DNA from: Cycas panzhihuaensis
Taxonomy: Eukaryota; Cycadophyta
Direction: 5' to 3'
DNA length: 64,000 bases
Assembly (NCBI GenBank): GCA_023213395.1
Contig: CM041465.1
Location: 112,971,741 to 113,035,740, forward strand
Shown: positions 1-12,655 of the stretch, piece by piece
How positions within the stretch are numbered: the first letter of the stretch is position 1
Layout: each line of letters begins with the position of its first letter
The notes under the pieces: generated by a model
What the model was told of the DNA's origin: nothing
Database searches by the model: none
The model's input: the letters and a program-made list of their open reading frames with translations, nothing else
Position numbers and translations under genes: made by a program

Positions 1-375
1 AGGGTATCCCCCTTTGGCCCTAATGACCCTAACCAGTGAAAAATCTAGCTACCTCATGATGAGCAACATCCATACTAGGAAGGGTACCCAATGCTATTAG
101 TGCACCCTTATCTGGTACCCCAAAGATCCTCCTGACATCTTTAGGAGTCACAGTGACATCCCCTACCTGAGGGAAATTGAATACATGGCAACTACAATCC
201 TAATGGGAGATAACATCCACTAGGAGAGCCTAATCTAATACATACTAAAGTGTTTGAATGATCTTCTCTAGCTTACATCATAGTAGAATAGCCCTCTCTA
301 GCCTCTCTAGAAGATCTATAAAATTGACCTTCACTCTACCAACATTCTTATAGTTGTCAATCATGATAATAACCT
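1..375 (-). pseudogene. Plant mobile domain (PMD) gene of T0, 5' end, antisense in the retrotransposon
   Basis: Reading leftwards, an ATG at 364-362 opens a frame that runs off the window edge. The block HVFNFPQVGDVTVTPKDVRR (about 187-125), followed by IFGVPDKGALIALGTLPS, is the PMD signature found in Arabidopsis MAIN/MAIL1 and in several plant transposon families. The protein acts in gene silencing in the host family; its role in the element is not known. The frame is kept but has at least four stop codons in the first 59 codons, so it is a pseudogene. Two of those stops fall at the same codons as in the T2 copy. Just upstream of the ATG is TTTTTGCAG, a plausible intron acceptor, also found at the same place in T2. 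The spacer and second RNase H of T0 follow on the other strand. Confidence 0.75.
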
Positions 376-1591
376 GCAAAAATAATAAAGACTCAACATC
401 AGTTAGCTAGTCTCCACTCTACTAACTAGAGATTCTCTCAAATCACTAAAAGCAAGAAAAACTACCCATAAATCAATAAAATTTCTAAGTTCTTCTTTTT
501 TCTAGTTATTAGACATGGTACCATTAATATATTTGTAGTACTATGAATATCTTAGTAGGCCTCGTGGGCCCACCTCCACCCCATGAGGAAGTTCATGGCA
601 CTATGAATAAGTTTATGGTCCCATGGCTTTCCCTAGCAAAAATTAAAAAAAAAAGCAAGAAAAATAAAATAAAAAATTATTTTTGTGGACTTTGGCTAGT
701 CCACTAGGACCAAGGCTTCTTAATGCCCTAGTCTAGCCCCTCCAAGGTCCTCAAATAGGTCCTACAGGCCTAATTTGTCCATTAAAATCCTAAAAATATA
801 ATAAAAGGCATTAATGATTAAAATCATAAATGAAGGGCTAAGGCATAAATCGACATACTAGATCAGGGCTATCACCATCTCTCACTCCTAGACTTGAGAA
901 CTCTCTCCATTCAATGATCTAATGGTCAAATCTCCTTCATTGAGCATGTAATAGGGAGATGAAGTTGGGTGCTAAACATGAAAAGCTTCTAAATCGTACA
1001 TGGATGCGTGAAAATGAATTTTATTTTCACCTCTCAACCCCCTTTTATATGTGAAGCCTATTGGGGCACTTAACCCTCTTTCCACCATGGAAAAGCCACT
1101 AGGACCATCTCTTCCAACTTATCTCTAATTCCTTTAGGGCCTAGGCCTAGTTCTGCTCATAAATACACCTTTCTTTCACTCTTTTGTGAATTCATGATGT
1201 CCTTTTGGCTCTACATGAGCCCTTTTTTTCCTCTTTTCTAGTTGCCCAAAATAGTACTAGTGTTTATACTCCACAAGTTACTTTTGACACACTAGCCCCA
1301 TTTTTATGATCATTTTAGCTCATTAGGGCTCTTGATGAGAGTTTCCCCCTTACTTTAGCCTCCTTGTTGGTCCTGTACCAACTTTGCGACCTTGTAGTTG
1401 GCCTAATTCCCTTATGACTCTTCTTCTTCCATAAGGTGAGCCCTCTACTAGCCTAGTAGCCTACTTGTAGGGCTATTCTATCTGCTTATAGAACCCCTTT
1501 TGAGTTGTCGTAAGTAGTTAAGACTTGCCTCTCTATCTTTCTTTTACTCTACACACTCCCTATCTACTCTTTTTATGAGTCCTATCTCTCA
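376..1591. other. Spacer between divergent PMD and second RNase H of T0
   Basis: No coding sequence is recognised. About 1.2 kb separate the PMD start from the RNase H. The spacer is recognisably related, in order, to 49733-50902 in T2: a block on repeated GGTACCAT/CATGGCACT words, a block around GGACTAGGGCT/CTAATGCC, a block around ATCTAATGGTCAAATCTCC, and a CT-rich block before the RNase H. It probably contains the leader exon and promoter of the antisense PMD gene. No convincing TATA box can be singled out. Confidence 0.5.
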
Positions 1592-2023
1592 TCCTATGCC
1601 ATTTCTCTCCTTATTTATACTGATGGTGGTAGTTGTGGCAACCTGAGACCCTTTGCAGTTGCTTGGATAATCTATGATCCTTCTAGATATGACCTCATAC
1701 ATTTCAGGATATACCTACCCAAGGCCACGAACAATGAAGTGGAGTACATTACCATTATAGAGGGCCTCATCGATGTACTTCACTTCTACCATGGCCCTAT
1801 TGTTATATTCTATGACTCTTAAATTATAGTATCACAATTGACTCAGGTCTATCGAGTCCTTTGCCCTTAATTGAGGTCCCTCACCTTAACCACTGGGTTA
1901 CTCTTGTCTTCCTTTCCTATGGTAGACATTTGGCATATCTCTCACCATCAAAATGCTGAAGCAGATAGCCTAGTTTGCCTCATTATTGAGTGTCATCTTC
2001 CTTTACTAGACGATCCTCCCTAG
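1592..2023 (+). pseudogene. Second (Tat-type) RNase H of T0
   Basis: The frame reads YTDGGSCGNLRPFAVAWIIY near the start, then KATNNEVEYITIIEGL, YDS and HHQNAEADSL. This is the pattern of the additional type-I RNase H domain carried by Tat/Ogre-lineage Ty3 elements, separate from the RNase H fused to reverse transcriptase. The four catalytic acids (D in TDGG, E in NEVEY, D in YDS, D in EADS) are all still visible. Two stops interrupt the second half (after YDS and after VLCP) and the frame ends at TAG 2021-2023. No ATG is evident in this frame directly before the domain, so it was probably part of a longer or spliced product. Length is close to the usual 130 to 140 residues. Confidence 0.8.
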
Positions 2024-2811
2024 GTAACCTAATAGGTTAGCTCCTCACACAAACCTTTAGATTATCATCCATTCTTTATTATGACCAATCTATCACCTTT
2101 GAAAATAGACTACTGATGAGGCTAAACTATGGTGACTACAGGTTTATTTCTTTACTCGACTCTCGTATCATCTGTGATATAGTTTTTACATTTTCTTGAT
2201 TATGACTACATATCTTCAATTGTATTTATGTCTCTCTAGGTTATGTTTATGATATTTCTATATTATATTTATACTGTGTCTATCTTATATGCAAAGGTGA
2301 TGGGACATCCCCCCATCCTCTCACCTCTTTTACTACTCTTTTGCTTTCTATAGGGATTCTGATCCCATTCTATTTTAGGGTCACACAACCTGCCTAGGTG
2401 TAACAATGGGTAACCCCCAAGTCACCTTCTCATCATGCTACATATGTATTAGGTCTAAGGCTTTGTACCTTGAGGACTGACTGAGCCATGCCTCCTCTTC
2501 CTTGTCCAAATATACCTTTCCCATCTATGCAATCTATTGTAACACTCTCCATTCACCTTGGTTACTAGCACAGGAGCTTTATACACTATTATTGATGAGA
2601 TTGTGTTTACAAAATTCACCATAATTAGATTCTTCTAAGCAACAAGGTTCTACTACCAAGGGAACAATGTTTCCCAGCCACTGAGAATGCATTGGGACAC
2701 CATCATATAGGTATGATTAGGTATATATCCTATCTCTTGCATCTAATCGCATTCTTAATATATGATGTTTGTATGGTTTCTTGAGTGCTTAATTGATTTT
2801 CTTTGTCAACT
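2024..2811. other. Non-coding tail of T0 between RNase H and 3' LTR
   Basis: No gene is recognised. One copy of the motif GATGAGGCTAAACTATGG (about 2115) resembles the short motif that is tandemly repeated in T1. No clear polypurine tract is visible next to the LTR start. Confidence 0.4.
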
Positions 2812-4465
2812 TGCTTGTGCATGACATCTTGCCTATGATGGCTAGGACTCTAGTCCAATGGTATGATAACTCCCAGGTGATCACCATCTAAGCTACAGGT
2901 ACTTATGAGCCTCTATAGCCTGACTTACACACACCTTGATCTACTTCATTGTATCTACCCCTTCTTCTCCCTATGTTATCTATCCTTTGATCCATCTAGT
3001 GTAGTTTATTAGGAATCGTAGTGGATAGATGCACTTCATTACTTATTCATTATGAGATTTCTCCATGCATCTCATCAGGGTTTACTACCTAGCCTCAATC
3101 TATACTCTAGCACCTTAATTATTGTGATCTTCATGAGGTTCTAACCTCCTTGAATAAATATATCATGCATTTTTTCCAAGCTGTTAGTATATAGGATGGC
3201 CTTAGGTTAGTATATAGACATCTAAGGAGGAGTTTCAGGCCTCTACTAGAGTTTGCTCCTTACTTATTACCCTTTTCATTATTTATTTTTATTATTTTAT
3301 GAATTTGTCGCAACCCTACATCCATTTCTGTCTACCCCACTCTAATTATTATGCACCCCTAATATGTTAGAAATACTGTTAATATATTAGTGGTGTCACA
3401 AATAAGTCCACGGTATGATTGTTATATCATTAAGCCATAGCCAAAATGATTAGTTTTGGTAATTATGGCTATACAATACACTATCCTACCTTGAGACTCA
3501 CCTAGATTGGGCCTTAATGGCCCTAAGGCCTTCTCAAACAAACAAAAAACCAAAGTTAAATTTATTTAGGGCATCAATCATCACCAATCATCAATTTTTT
3601 GTAGGAAACAAGCTCTCTTTTGGCTCCTTCTCTCAAATTCTCTTCTCCAACTCTCTTCCACTCTTCCATACACATATGATTTATACGTTTCTTCCATAGC
3701 AAGAGAGTAAGTAACCTAGGAGTAAGCCAAGGGAAGTAAGGAGGACTTTTCAAGTAACCAATGGCAAAAGAACTCCTTCTTTCTTCCACAAAACAGAGGA
3801 TTCCTCTTCTCCAAAGTTGCACTTCACTTAAATCTACCAATCTTGTATGGTAAATCTATTTTTTTTATTTTTCCTTGTAAGAATCTCTCTTTTGATAATT
3901 GTACCTTAATATTTTTAGGAGTGTAACCCTAGATCTACGCTTTGAATTAATTCGATTTTGATTTTGGGTCATTTTTCACCTAAAACAAGGAGGCAACACC
4001 TCCTTTTCACTACTTTATTCACCCTCCACACACTAAATCCACTAGCCTACGAAAGTAAGGAGGCTAAACCAAGCCAAGAGAGATTGTGAAGAGGCCTATA
4101 GGCTAGAGTTATGACTCCTAAAGTTGCCTCTTACTTGGGTAATCCCCTCCCACATGCTTTGAGTCATCCTTCCCTATGTTTCCATCGCTAGTTTTAGGAT
4201 TGTTGGTCAGTTGTGAGGGTTACACACATACCTATCGACTTTGTGCTTATTTGTAACCCCTAATCGAGTGAGCTATCTATAGTTCATAGGGATTTATCAC
4301 CATTTAGAGGAGCTTGACATTTTGAGGTAACATTCCTTTCCTCTTATTTCTTACATATGTTTTGCTTATGGCAAGCACATAAAAATCACTAAAATAAGAA
4401 ACATATAATACTGTATTTGTTTCTCCTTTTGTTTACAAATTGACATACTAATGTTATTTATCAAA

Positions 4466-4466
<1 letters not shown>

Positions 4467-4497
<31 letters not shown>
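4467..4497. repeat. (AC)n microsatellite, about 15 units
   Basis: Perfect AC dinucleotide run inside the T0 LTR, followed by a short ATATAT stretch. Confidence 0.95.
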
Positions 4498-4501
<4 letters not shown>

Positions 4502-4977
4502 TATATATCTTGTTTATGGAAAGACTTGTTTCTTTTATGCTATAGGTTGAAGATCACTTTTTTGAATCAAAGTGATATATCACAATAAGGTAACATTCCA
4601 CCTATTTCAAGTTGTTTGTTTCCACTTTGTTTCTATTCCTTTCTTACATTATTTCTTGATTAGGGATGGTAAGTAAGCCCTATTTGGAGGTTAGGGGAAG
4701 GTAAGGAATCCACTCCCTCCCACTCCAATAATTTCTATGACAAGCAATAGAAACAAAGGCATCGATAACTCATGGGGGTGTATTACGAGGAGTAGCAATA
4801 AGAGCCGTGATGAAACATGACACCAAACATCACAACCAAGTGCACTCTTTGTTAAGCATACTTCCTCTCCTCTATTTCTCCCCCATTCCACCTTTTGGTG
4901 TCATAAAATTAAGAAAAATGAAAGAGAGAATTGAAAGCTTTGTTTAAGTGCATGTTGTAAAAGGAAGGAGAGAGGAA

Positions 4978-4982
4978 GGAGC
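4978..4982. repeat. Target-site duplication of T1, left copy (GGAGC)
   Basis: GGAGC directly precedes the T1 5' LTR and is repeated directly after the T1 3' LTR at 28175-28179. A 5-bp duplication is typical of Ty3 integration. Confidence 0.85.
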
Positions 4983-7298
4983 TATTTCATTAAAAACTAG
5001 CCTCTTCGTATGCATTTAGGTTGTGTTGATAAATCGATGCATGTTATATAGTTTTATTAATGGTAGTTGATATATGTTGATTGTATTTTATGGATTAGGC
5101 CTTGTTTTGTCAAAATGATGCATGATTATTGATTGATGAAATGTAATGAATGATGTTATGGCTTGTATTCCTATCATTTCATCGATGATGTAAACTATGG
5201 CATCAAAGTTTTCTTTTATAACTAAACTTTATACTTCCTTCAAAGTCAGTTGTTTTTACCTTGATTTTGAGATTTCACCTACGTTTTCATCGTTTCTCAC
5301 TTTTTGGGCTTGCACTTAACACATTTCACCTCATTCTAGGCTTATTTACTTTTTCATGAACTTGTTTTTGTGATTAGAAACTTATTAAATCCTATTTTTT
5401 ATCAATTTTTGGTTAAATTTTTACTTCACTAAAATTGCATTTTTCACACTGCGAAAAATGTGACTGATCATATTTTTCACTATCATGCAACAAAAAATTA
5501 GGCCAACGCACCAAAATTCTATATGTCGCTACCTAGATATGATGGGATTTAGTCCTTTTTATGCCCAGAAGTTTTAGGAGAGTAATAGGGATTGGTGAGA
5601 AGAGAAGTAATTCTTACTCTAGTGTTGTGAGATTTTGTGAAGTTTTTTGAGATTTCTTAAGGACTACTTCTATGGATTTGAAGACTTGATTTTCTGAAGT
5701 TATTAGGTGAAATCTCGAAGAAGTTTTATTGTTGTGTTATTGCTACTCAATTGTTGATGGTATAAGCTTTCATCTTCTTAGATTTTCATCAATTTTTACT
5801 TCAAACTTCTCTTGATTTGGTAAGATATTTCCTATTGGCTTTCAAGCTTATTTCTTAGAGTTTTAAATATAACTTTGCCTTAGAATTATTTATTTTCATT
5901 AGTTGATTATTGTCATATTTTTATTTGAATTTTTACTACTGAAAATATATGTTGAAAGGTCCACCCTTTGTGGGGTTCCTTAAGGATAGACTAGGGTGGG
6001 ACATGGTCATCTCTCCACCATACATCTAACAACTCCTTCCCACTCTTTCACAATAACCTATACTTTAGTTGGATTGCCACTGTTGTTTGGCATTGTTTGA
6101 CTCTAGTTTGGCATGTTTAGATTGTTTATACTTCCTTGTTTACTCCTGTTTTGAAGGAAAGTATGTGGAAAAGTTACTCAAGTGAAAAGAAAACTACCAT
6201 TCTCATGCACTCTTTACAATAGAAAAGGAATATCTGTCTTACATCTATCATTACATTCACTTTTATTTTTAAATTAGCTCTTGTATCTTGAGAATCAAAA
6301 GTTGATAGTATTATTTGGTTGGAGTATTTCTGATTTTTAGCTTTCATATTAGGTTTAAGGATTCCTTTTGGAGCTCTTACTACTCCAATTATGATAAAAC
6401 CTTTACTTGGTTTTGCATGGATAATTATTGTTTAGATTTATGACTTGTCTATCATCTCATAGGTTTGAAAATTATCAATAAACAATAGTAGTTTCCTTTA
6501 AAACTCTCTCTTTTTATGCATTATTTATCACTTTTAAAAATATTAATTGCATGCATCAAAGTTGATTAATCTCTTTTGAAAAGAAATTTACATAAAAATT
6601 ACATGGTTATTTTTAAATTTTGAGTAGTATTATTTCTTTTGAAGTAAAGTGTGCATATAGGAAAGCTATCTTATAGTTGCATGTACATCTTTTATTTTGG
6701 AAATAAAAAGAAACAAAAATAACAAAAAAGGACTTGCATGCATAGTTTCTAGTTTGTTTATTTATAATTTCATTATTTAAAAATAAATAAATAAATAAAA
6801 AGATTGATGTGAGTTTGATCTTGTGGTTTCTTTAGTTGTATTATTTCAGTCTCTTAGATTTACATCTTTGCAATAATATCAAAACCTAGAAACCTAAACA
6901 AGACAAACTATTATTTCCATTAGCTTACCCTCTCCCACATCTTAGTAGAACTCAAAAAGATGAACTGATTATAAGAGAGGAGTCCCTAGGAAGGATATTA
7001 AAGATATTGTAAGTGTAGCTCCAAACTTAGAACTCCGTTGTCAAGTCATGTAGGTTAGTAGATTCTACCACCCCATTTCACATCCACACCTTTCATCATA
7101 CCCACTCTCATTAAGGTAGATGATACTATTAGGTGAAGACTCCTTCTTAGGAGTTGGGTAAAGATGGTACTTTAGATCTCTTTTAATCTTTATATTAGAT
7201 CTTCCCCAAGACCCTAGACCATTCTTTCTGGTAGCCTTATTGAGGATCTGATCCCCTAGAATACCATCATCTTTCTAAGGACATACCTTGAACGACCA
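4983..7298 (+). repeat. 5' LTR of T1
   Basis: About 2.3 kb, aligned end to end with 25780-28174. It begins TATTTCATTAAAAAC (the first TG has become TA) and ends ACCTTGAACGACCA. It carries an AAAT run at about 6777-6800 and hairpin-like TTTTTCAC/GTGAAAA words at about 5440-5490, both also in the 3' copy. Confidence 0.88.
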
Positions 7299-7304
7299 TC
7301 TTTC

Positions 7305-7322
7305 TGGCGACCATACTAGGAA
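7305..7322 (+). other. Primer-binding site of T1
   Basis: TGGCGACCATACTAGGAA lies 6 bases after the 5' LTR. The T2 site at 40042 (TGGTGACCATATTGGGGA) is the same sequence with a few transitions. It resembles the tRNA-Arg-type TGGCGAC...TGGGGA primer site known from Ogre/Tat elements. Confidence 0.75.
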
Positions 7323-7549
7323 GCCACTATTTATCTTTGAGTAAAGTTCTATAAACTATAATACCTACATCTATGCATTCATTGAGACTTCAAGGCCTTC
7401 CCCCCTGATTCTCAAACATGCCCATTACACTTTGGTTAGGATGTTTCATTATTGTATGTTAAATCCTTAGAGTTTCAAGCACATGACACATATGTTTATC
7501 TTCTTAAAGATTTAACACAACTATATAATATATTGGTAGAGGAGGGATA

Positions 7550-9727
7550 GCTAGATCCTTCATAATATCCTAGTGATCCTTCTTTTGTGGATCTTGCTTT
7601 CCCACAAGAAGAACCACCTTCTACTTGATCATACCCATCTTTTCCTTAGCCAATTCTTACTAGGATCCATACCCTACTATGCATGCCTAGTTATCATGAT
7701 CCATTCCATCCAGAGACTCGTACTATATCATCGTTACTACAACATATTTAGATTAATCACTTTAGTGAAGATTATGAGTCGATTGAGGTAGACACTCTAC
7801 CTGAAACAAAGGTGATACTACCATAGTTGCTTATGGCATTCCTAACACTATGTACTTACCTACTTCTAGTCAAGTGGTTATGGCCTCACCTAATCTAATA
7901 CCAATTCAGTCTTATTCTACTAGGATTACCTCTTCACATTGTGTTTTTGCTACCACTCAAATATCCCTTTATGTATCACATATTGTTGGATCTCATGGTG
8001 TTAAGCCTCGCCTACCATCACCTATAGCGTCTAACATGATTTCCTCGTCATAGCATGTTTTTTATACTCAATTACCATATTCACATACTTCTGCAGGGAA
8101 ATCACAATTGTTGGGGACTTCTAAGCCTATTTCTTCTTCATATATTCTTAGGCCTAGCCCACAACCTAACCTTATTTATACCTATAATTCAAGTTTCCCA
8201 TAAAACCTCATATCTCAAACTAATTCTGTGGTTAATCCCACAACATGATTTATTCCTCCTTCTACTTCTTCACTTCATGATGTTTCACAACAATAACCAC
8301 AATCACAATAACCTATGCATTCATCTATTCCTCATCTTTCATCCTTACCTCAACATCCTACTACGTTAAGGCCAATGATGCCCTTCTTAGACTATATAAA
8401 GTCTTCCTTTTCGTGTGAGGTTTTATTGTCACATATGCCCCATTTTCTTCCTAAATTGCCTAAATTTTCTAGTAACTTATCTCAAGACCCCACCTCCCAT
8501 ATACAAGAATTTGCACTTGCTTGCATGGACTTTATATTATATGATTATATTATGATATGTCTATTTCCTAAATCGCTTTAAGGTGATGCTTTAAAGTGGT
8601 TTTATTATCTCCCTTCAGCTTTAATTCTCTCATTTCAATAACTAGTGGACTCTTTTATCAACTATTTTGATGTAGTAAGACCATTTGAGTCAGGAATTAA
8701 GTCCTTTTTGGTAATTAGACAAAATAATGATGAAACTTCAAGAGATTTTATTAGGAGATTTCAAGATCAGGTTCATGCTTGTCACTCATATCTTAACCAT
8801 AATTTGTTGTGTGATTTATTTACCAACATGTTAAGGCCTCATATGCATTTGGGAGTTTTAAAACTTGGTCCTCAAATGTATGAAGAAGCAATTGACCGCT
8901 ATTTGGATTTAGAGACATTTGAAATACAAGCAGATATTAAGAAGGTTGGGAAACCTATGCCTTCTAAAGATCCAGTTCATCCTATGAAGGCTACCCATCA
9001 TGAGCCTGCATACGATCATCTTACTTCTTTAATTAGATCACTTAAGCATGCGATCAACACTAAGTTTTATATTGATGGTATATATCCTACTCAATCCTCT
9101 CAAGAGACCAAGGTAATCCACTTAACCGAGGGGAGGAAGAAGCAAGCTCCTCCTCCACCTTCTTCTTCATCTAGAAAGATAAAATGGTACTCCTCTCATC
9201 AGACTAATGCACATGATAGGAGTGAGTGTCAAACCATTCAAAACCTAATCCATAAAACAAACACTCAAGTAAATTGTTCTTCCTAATCATCACAAGACCA
9301 AATGATCCATAAGGATCTATTGTCTCAACATAGTGAGAAAACTAGTAAAGAAGATAAAGGTAAAGGAAAGCAGATACAAGATGATGAAGACCAACCTTCA
9401 AGCTTCAATTCATCGAAGAAGACTACTACTCCCATAAACATTCAAGTAAGAAGAAACACCAATCAACCTCACCCACCTCCTAAAGGTGGGGATACCAAGA
9501 GAACCATAAATATGGTGGAGACTTCAAAGAGTGTAGGACCATCTCAATCATCCAATGATTTGATGGCGAGGAATCCTAACTCTTTACCTCTAGTATTCCC
9601 CTGTCCCATTAGGTTTAGGTCCATTCATTCTAATTTAAAAGATGGATCTTTCTCTCTGGTAGACGAATTAAAGACCGTTACTATGGGAATATCAACTATC
9701 GATTTGCTCAACTATAGCCCTAAGTAA
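7550..9727 (+). pseudogene. gag of T1
   Basis: Encodes the capsid polyprotein that packages element RNA. The N-terminal part (about 7550-8400) is rich in Pro, Ser, Gln and Thr. The retrotransposon gag domain lies at about 8430-8960, with GDALKWFYYLP (8582-8614) and SRDFIRRFQDQVHACH as the clearest motifs. A basic, low-complexity C-terminal part follows; no CCHC zinc knuckle was found. From about 7823 everything, including protease to integrase, stays in one reading frame, broken only by stops (for example 8579, 8639, 9284, 9725). Upstream of 7823 a frame change is needed. In T2 the codon matching the 8579 TAA is CAA (Gln). The true start codon cannot be fixed. Confidence 0.8.
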
Positions 9728-10210
9728 TGTCAACTTTTACTCAATGTATTGGAAGTCCCTTCAGTAGCTTCTACAAATGCTTCTACCCTTTCCTTTGACC
9801 TTGCTACTATGCCCAGTTATTTTGCCTATGCACTGAATGACATTCTACAATTCTACATTGAGATCATCAAGGATGATATCAATATTAAGCGAGTTATCAT
9901 TGATAAAAGATAATTTGTTAATGTTATCTCTCTTCATCTTATTGAGGATTTGGAGATCCCCATCTTTGATCCATGTAAATGGATCTGCCAAGGGTATGAC
10001 AAGAATCTAAAAGTGCCCTTGGGTCAAGTTACTCTTCCACTCACGTTGGAAGATAAGATAATGCTTACCGATCTTATTATGATTGACTTGGATCTAGAAT
10101 ATAATATCCTTTTAGGTAGACCGTGGATCACCCAAATGGAAGTAGTTTATTCTTCTCTTTTTGATGAACTTAGGTTTATCCATGAGGGAGAACTTAAGAT
10201 CATCAAATAA
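9728..10210 (+). pseudogene. Aspartic protease of T1
   Basis: The frame continues gag. The active-site region reads RVIIDKR, a stop at 9911, then FVNVIS; the family pattern is an Asp-Asn-Gly-Ser/Gly-Gly-Ser type loop, so the loop is damaged although the first Asp remains. Downstream, CQGYD, PLGQVTLPLTL and YNILLGRPWI are conserved with the T2 protease (CQGYD, PLGLISIPLTL, YNLLLGYLCL). This layout, with a conserved LLGRPW tail, is usual for Tat/Athila-type plant Ty3 proteases. The enzyme would have cut the Gag-Pol polyprotein. Confidence 0.75.
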
Positions 10211-11329
10211 AAGCCTAAAGCTATTAAACAATCAGTTCCTCTCATTGAGACTTTTGCAGAACCTAGTGAATCCCCCAACTCTACAGAGTATTTCTTTTAG
10301 TCCCTAAGTTTAGGATAGTACTTTGTTATTAAAGCTCCTTAAACTCACTCAAAAGTGAAGGATGTGGATTTAGTTGAAGTCATCCTTTTGTTATCAGGTT
10401 CCTTATCCATTCTAATTCCTTCAAATTTGATTGATTCTCTTTTGGTTCCTTCTTCTTTTATTTCAAAGGAGGAAATGGCTTCTCGTTCTATCATACCTTA
10501 TCGTGGTCCATTCCTAAGTGACCTTGTTGATACAAATCCTACTCACACTTGTTTCTCATAGGCTGTGTGCTTGCCCTCAGGGGTAAACATAGTGGTTCTC
10601 TCTTTGACTACTCACTTAGTGACTGCTTTCTCAAGTACTGTTACACATAATCCTTGTATTATTGCTTCCCCATCTTTCTCTCATTCCTCTTTCTTTAAGA
10701 CATGGTTGAATAGGTATGATAAGGAGATGTTGTTGCATTAACACTTGGATCTAGTATTAGATGATAAAGATACTAGTGTACTTGATACAAGTCAAACTAG
10801 ATTTAGAACCTCCATTGTATTATGGGAAGTTAATTTCATTTCTATTCTATCTTTACTTTCCTGTCCTCATGTGGACCCTCCCCTGTCTTTGTTTATCTTG
10901 GTATCTCCATCCCATCTTGATTATGGCATATATAATCAAGAGTTTATTCAAGATTTTTCTTCAATTTGGGAGTTTGTAGATAAGCCTATCTCCTTTTCTC
11001 AAGTTACATTAATTATCGAGTTCATGTCTACTCTAAACTCTTTGGTTGGTCCTCTTCCATCTTCTGTTTCTCAATCTAATAACCTTTGCCTCATCGACCT
11101 CTTTCACCTTGACCATTTTGAGAATGATGAAGCCATCATTGAGCATTTAATAGGCTCATCTCCTACTTTTCCTTAAGGACATCATAAGTTAGGGTACTCT
11201 AAAGTCATAATTGATCATTCTTAACCCCATGAGTCTATCTCTTCAATCGAACCTACTCCTCCCCACTTTGAGGAAGGGAATGAGATGCTTATAGAACCAA
11301 CAATTGATATAGATTTATAAATAGAGGAT
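10211..11329 (+). pseudogene. Protease-RT linker of T1
   Basis: About 1.1 kb between protease and reverse transcriptase that stays in the polyprotein frame, with stops at 10559, 11174 and elsewhere. The longest open part is 10745-11176. No enzyme domain is recognised. The block with FENDEAIIEHLIGSSPTFP (about 11120-11175) has a counterpart in T2 (FENEKALLEYLVGSMPNLP, about 43930-43990), so the linker is a conserved part of this family. It may be a spacer domain of the polyprotein. Confidence 0.6.
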
Positions 11330-12655
11330 ACCCCTAGAATCATCAGGTTGGGAGCTAGTTGTACTCCCCAAGAGATCGCTCAATTTAAGGATCTCTTCTA
11401 TGAATTCTACTCAGTTTTTATGTGGGATTATAAAGATATGTAAGGTATTGACTCCTAAATAGTTGAAAACAAGATTACCATTATTCCTAGCACAAAACCC
11501 AAATGACAAAAATAATGTCCTATCCATCCATGTCTCTCTCTTACCATCAAGTAAGAAGTGGAGAAGTTATTGAAAGTTGGAATCATTGAGAGCATCGATT
11601 ATTCTGAATGGGTCTCTAACATAGTTCTTGTAGCAAAGAATAATGGTAGAATTTAGATTTGTATAGACTTTCATGACATTAACGATGTGTATCCTAAAGA
11701 TAATTTCCCTCTTCCCTTCCTTGATTAGATTTGGGACCAAACAATCGATTTTGAGGTAATGTCTCTTATGGATGGATTTTCAAGATACAATCAGATCTCT
11801 ATTATACCTCATGACCACCATAAGACTGCTTTTACCACTCCTTGGGGTACGTTCATTTACAAAGTCATGCCTTTCAGATTAAATAATACTAGTGTGACAT
11901 ATCAAAGGGCTATGGTTCATATCTTCCTTGACCTAATTGGAAATATTATTGCAGTTTATTTCAATGATATGCTCACCCTTTCATGCAAAAGATTTGATTA
12001 TTTGCATGATCTTATAACCATTTTTGAAAGATGTAGAAAGTGTTATTTGTGTTTAAATCCTTTTAAGTGTGTTTTTTCCATTACATCAGGAAAGATATTA
12101 GGAAATATTATTTCTCAAGATGGGATTAGAATTGATCCTAAGAAGATAAAGGCTATCATTTAAATATCTCCTCCAAAGACCCAAAAGTAGATTAAGTCTT
12201 TTCTAAGTAGGCTTGGTTTTCTAAGACGTTTCATCAATGATTTTTCCTTGGATGCTAAGCCTATCACTAACCTATTGAAGAAAGATGTTGAATTGCAATG
12301 GAATCCTCAAGTTCAGGAGTCCTTTGATAGGCTAAAGAGAATCTTAGTTTTTGCTCTAGTTCTTGCTCTCCCAAGGTTTAATAGGCTTTTCATTTTACAC
12401 ACTTGAACTATTGAGGAGTTGTTAGTAGGTATGTTAATGCAAGAAGATGATTTTGGTAAAGAGAGGGCTATATATTTCATTAGCAAGACCCTCATGGAAT
12501 CTAAGTTTTATTATCCTTTTCCTAAGGAAGAATGTCTTGCTTTAGTTTTTGCTATTAAGAAGCTTCACCACTACCTCCTTAGGAATAAGGTCCACCTTAT
12601 TGTTCAATATGATCTTATAAAGTACTTACTTACTAAGTCTAACCTTACTGGTTAA
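11330..12655 (+). pseudogene. Reverse transcriptase and RNase H of T1
   Basis: The RT would copy element RNA into DNA and the fused RNase H would degrade the template. Motifs in order: CIDFHDIN, CPKDNFPLP-like YPKDNFPLP, MDGFSRYNQI, TAFTTPWGTF, then YFNDML at 11957-11974, where the family has YVDDML, so one catalytic Asp has become Asn. PPKTQK..IKSFLSRLGFLRRF marks the connection, and the RNase H follows from about 12380 (MLMQEDDFGKERAIYFISKT, EECLALVFAIKK). The whole stretch stays in the gag frame. The TAG at about 11655 (GRI-stop-ICIDF) is at the same place as a TAG in T2. Confidence 0.85.

Larger units (their letters stand above)
2812..4982 (+). repeat. 3' LTR of T0, left piece
   Basis: The start TGCTTGTGCATGACATCTTG, followed by CCTATGATGGCT, matches the starts of both T2 LTRs (36965 and 51103). 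The exact first base is uncertain within about 10 bases. A second anchor is TTAGGGGAAGGTAAGG at about 4691, which matches T2 at about 38848 at the expected distance. The piece ends at the T1 insertion; the last five bases (GGAGC, 4978-4982) are the T1 target duplication. The continuation is at 28180. An (AC)n run lies inside. Confidence 0.7.

Noticed and set aside
7573-7791. Plus-strand 72-codon open frame in the T1 leader
   Set aside because: It overlaps, in another frame, the Pro/Ser-rich gag N-terminus; composition is only Leu/Ile/His-rich as expected from T-rich DNA.
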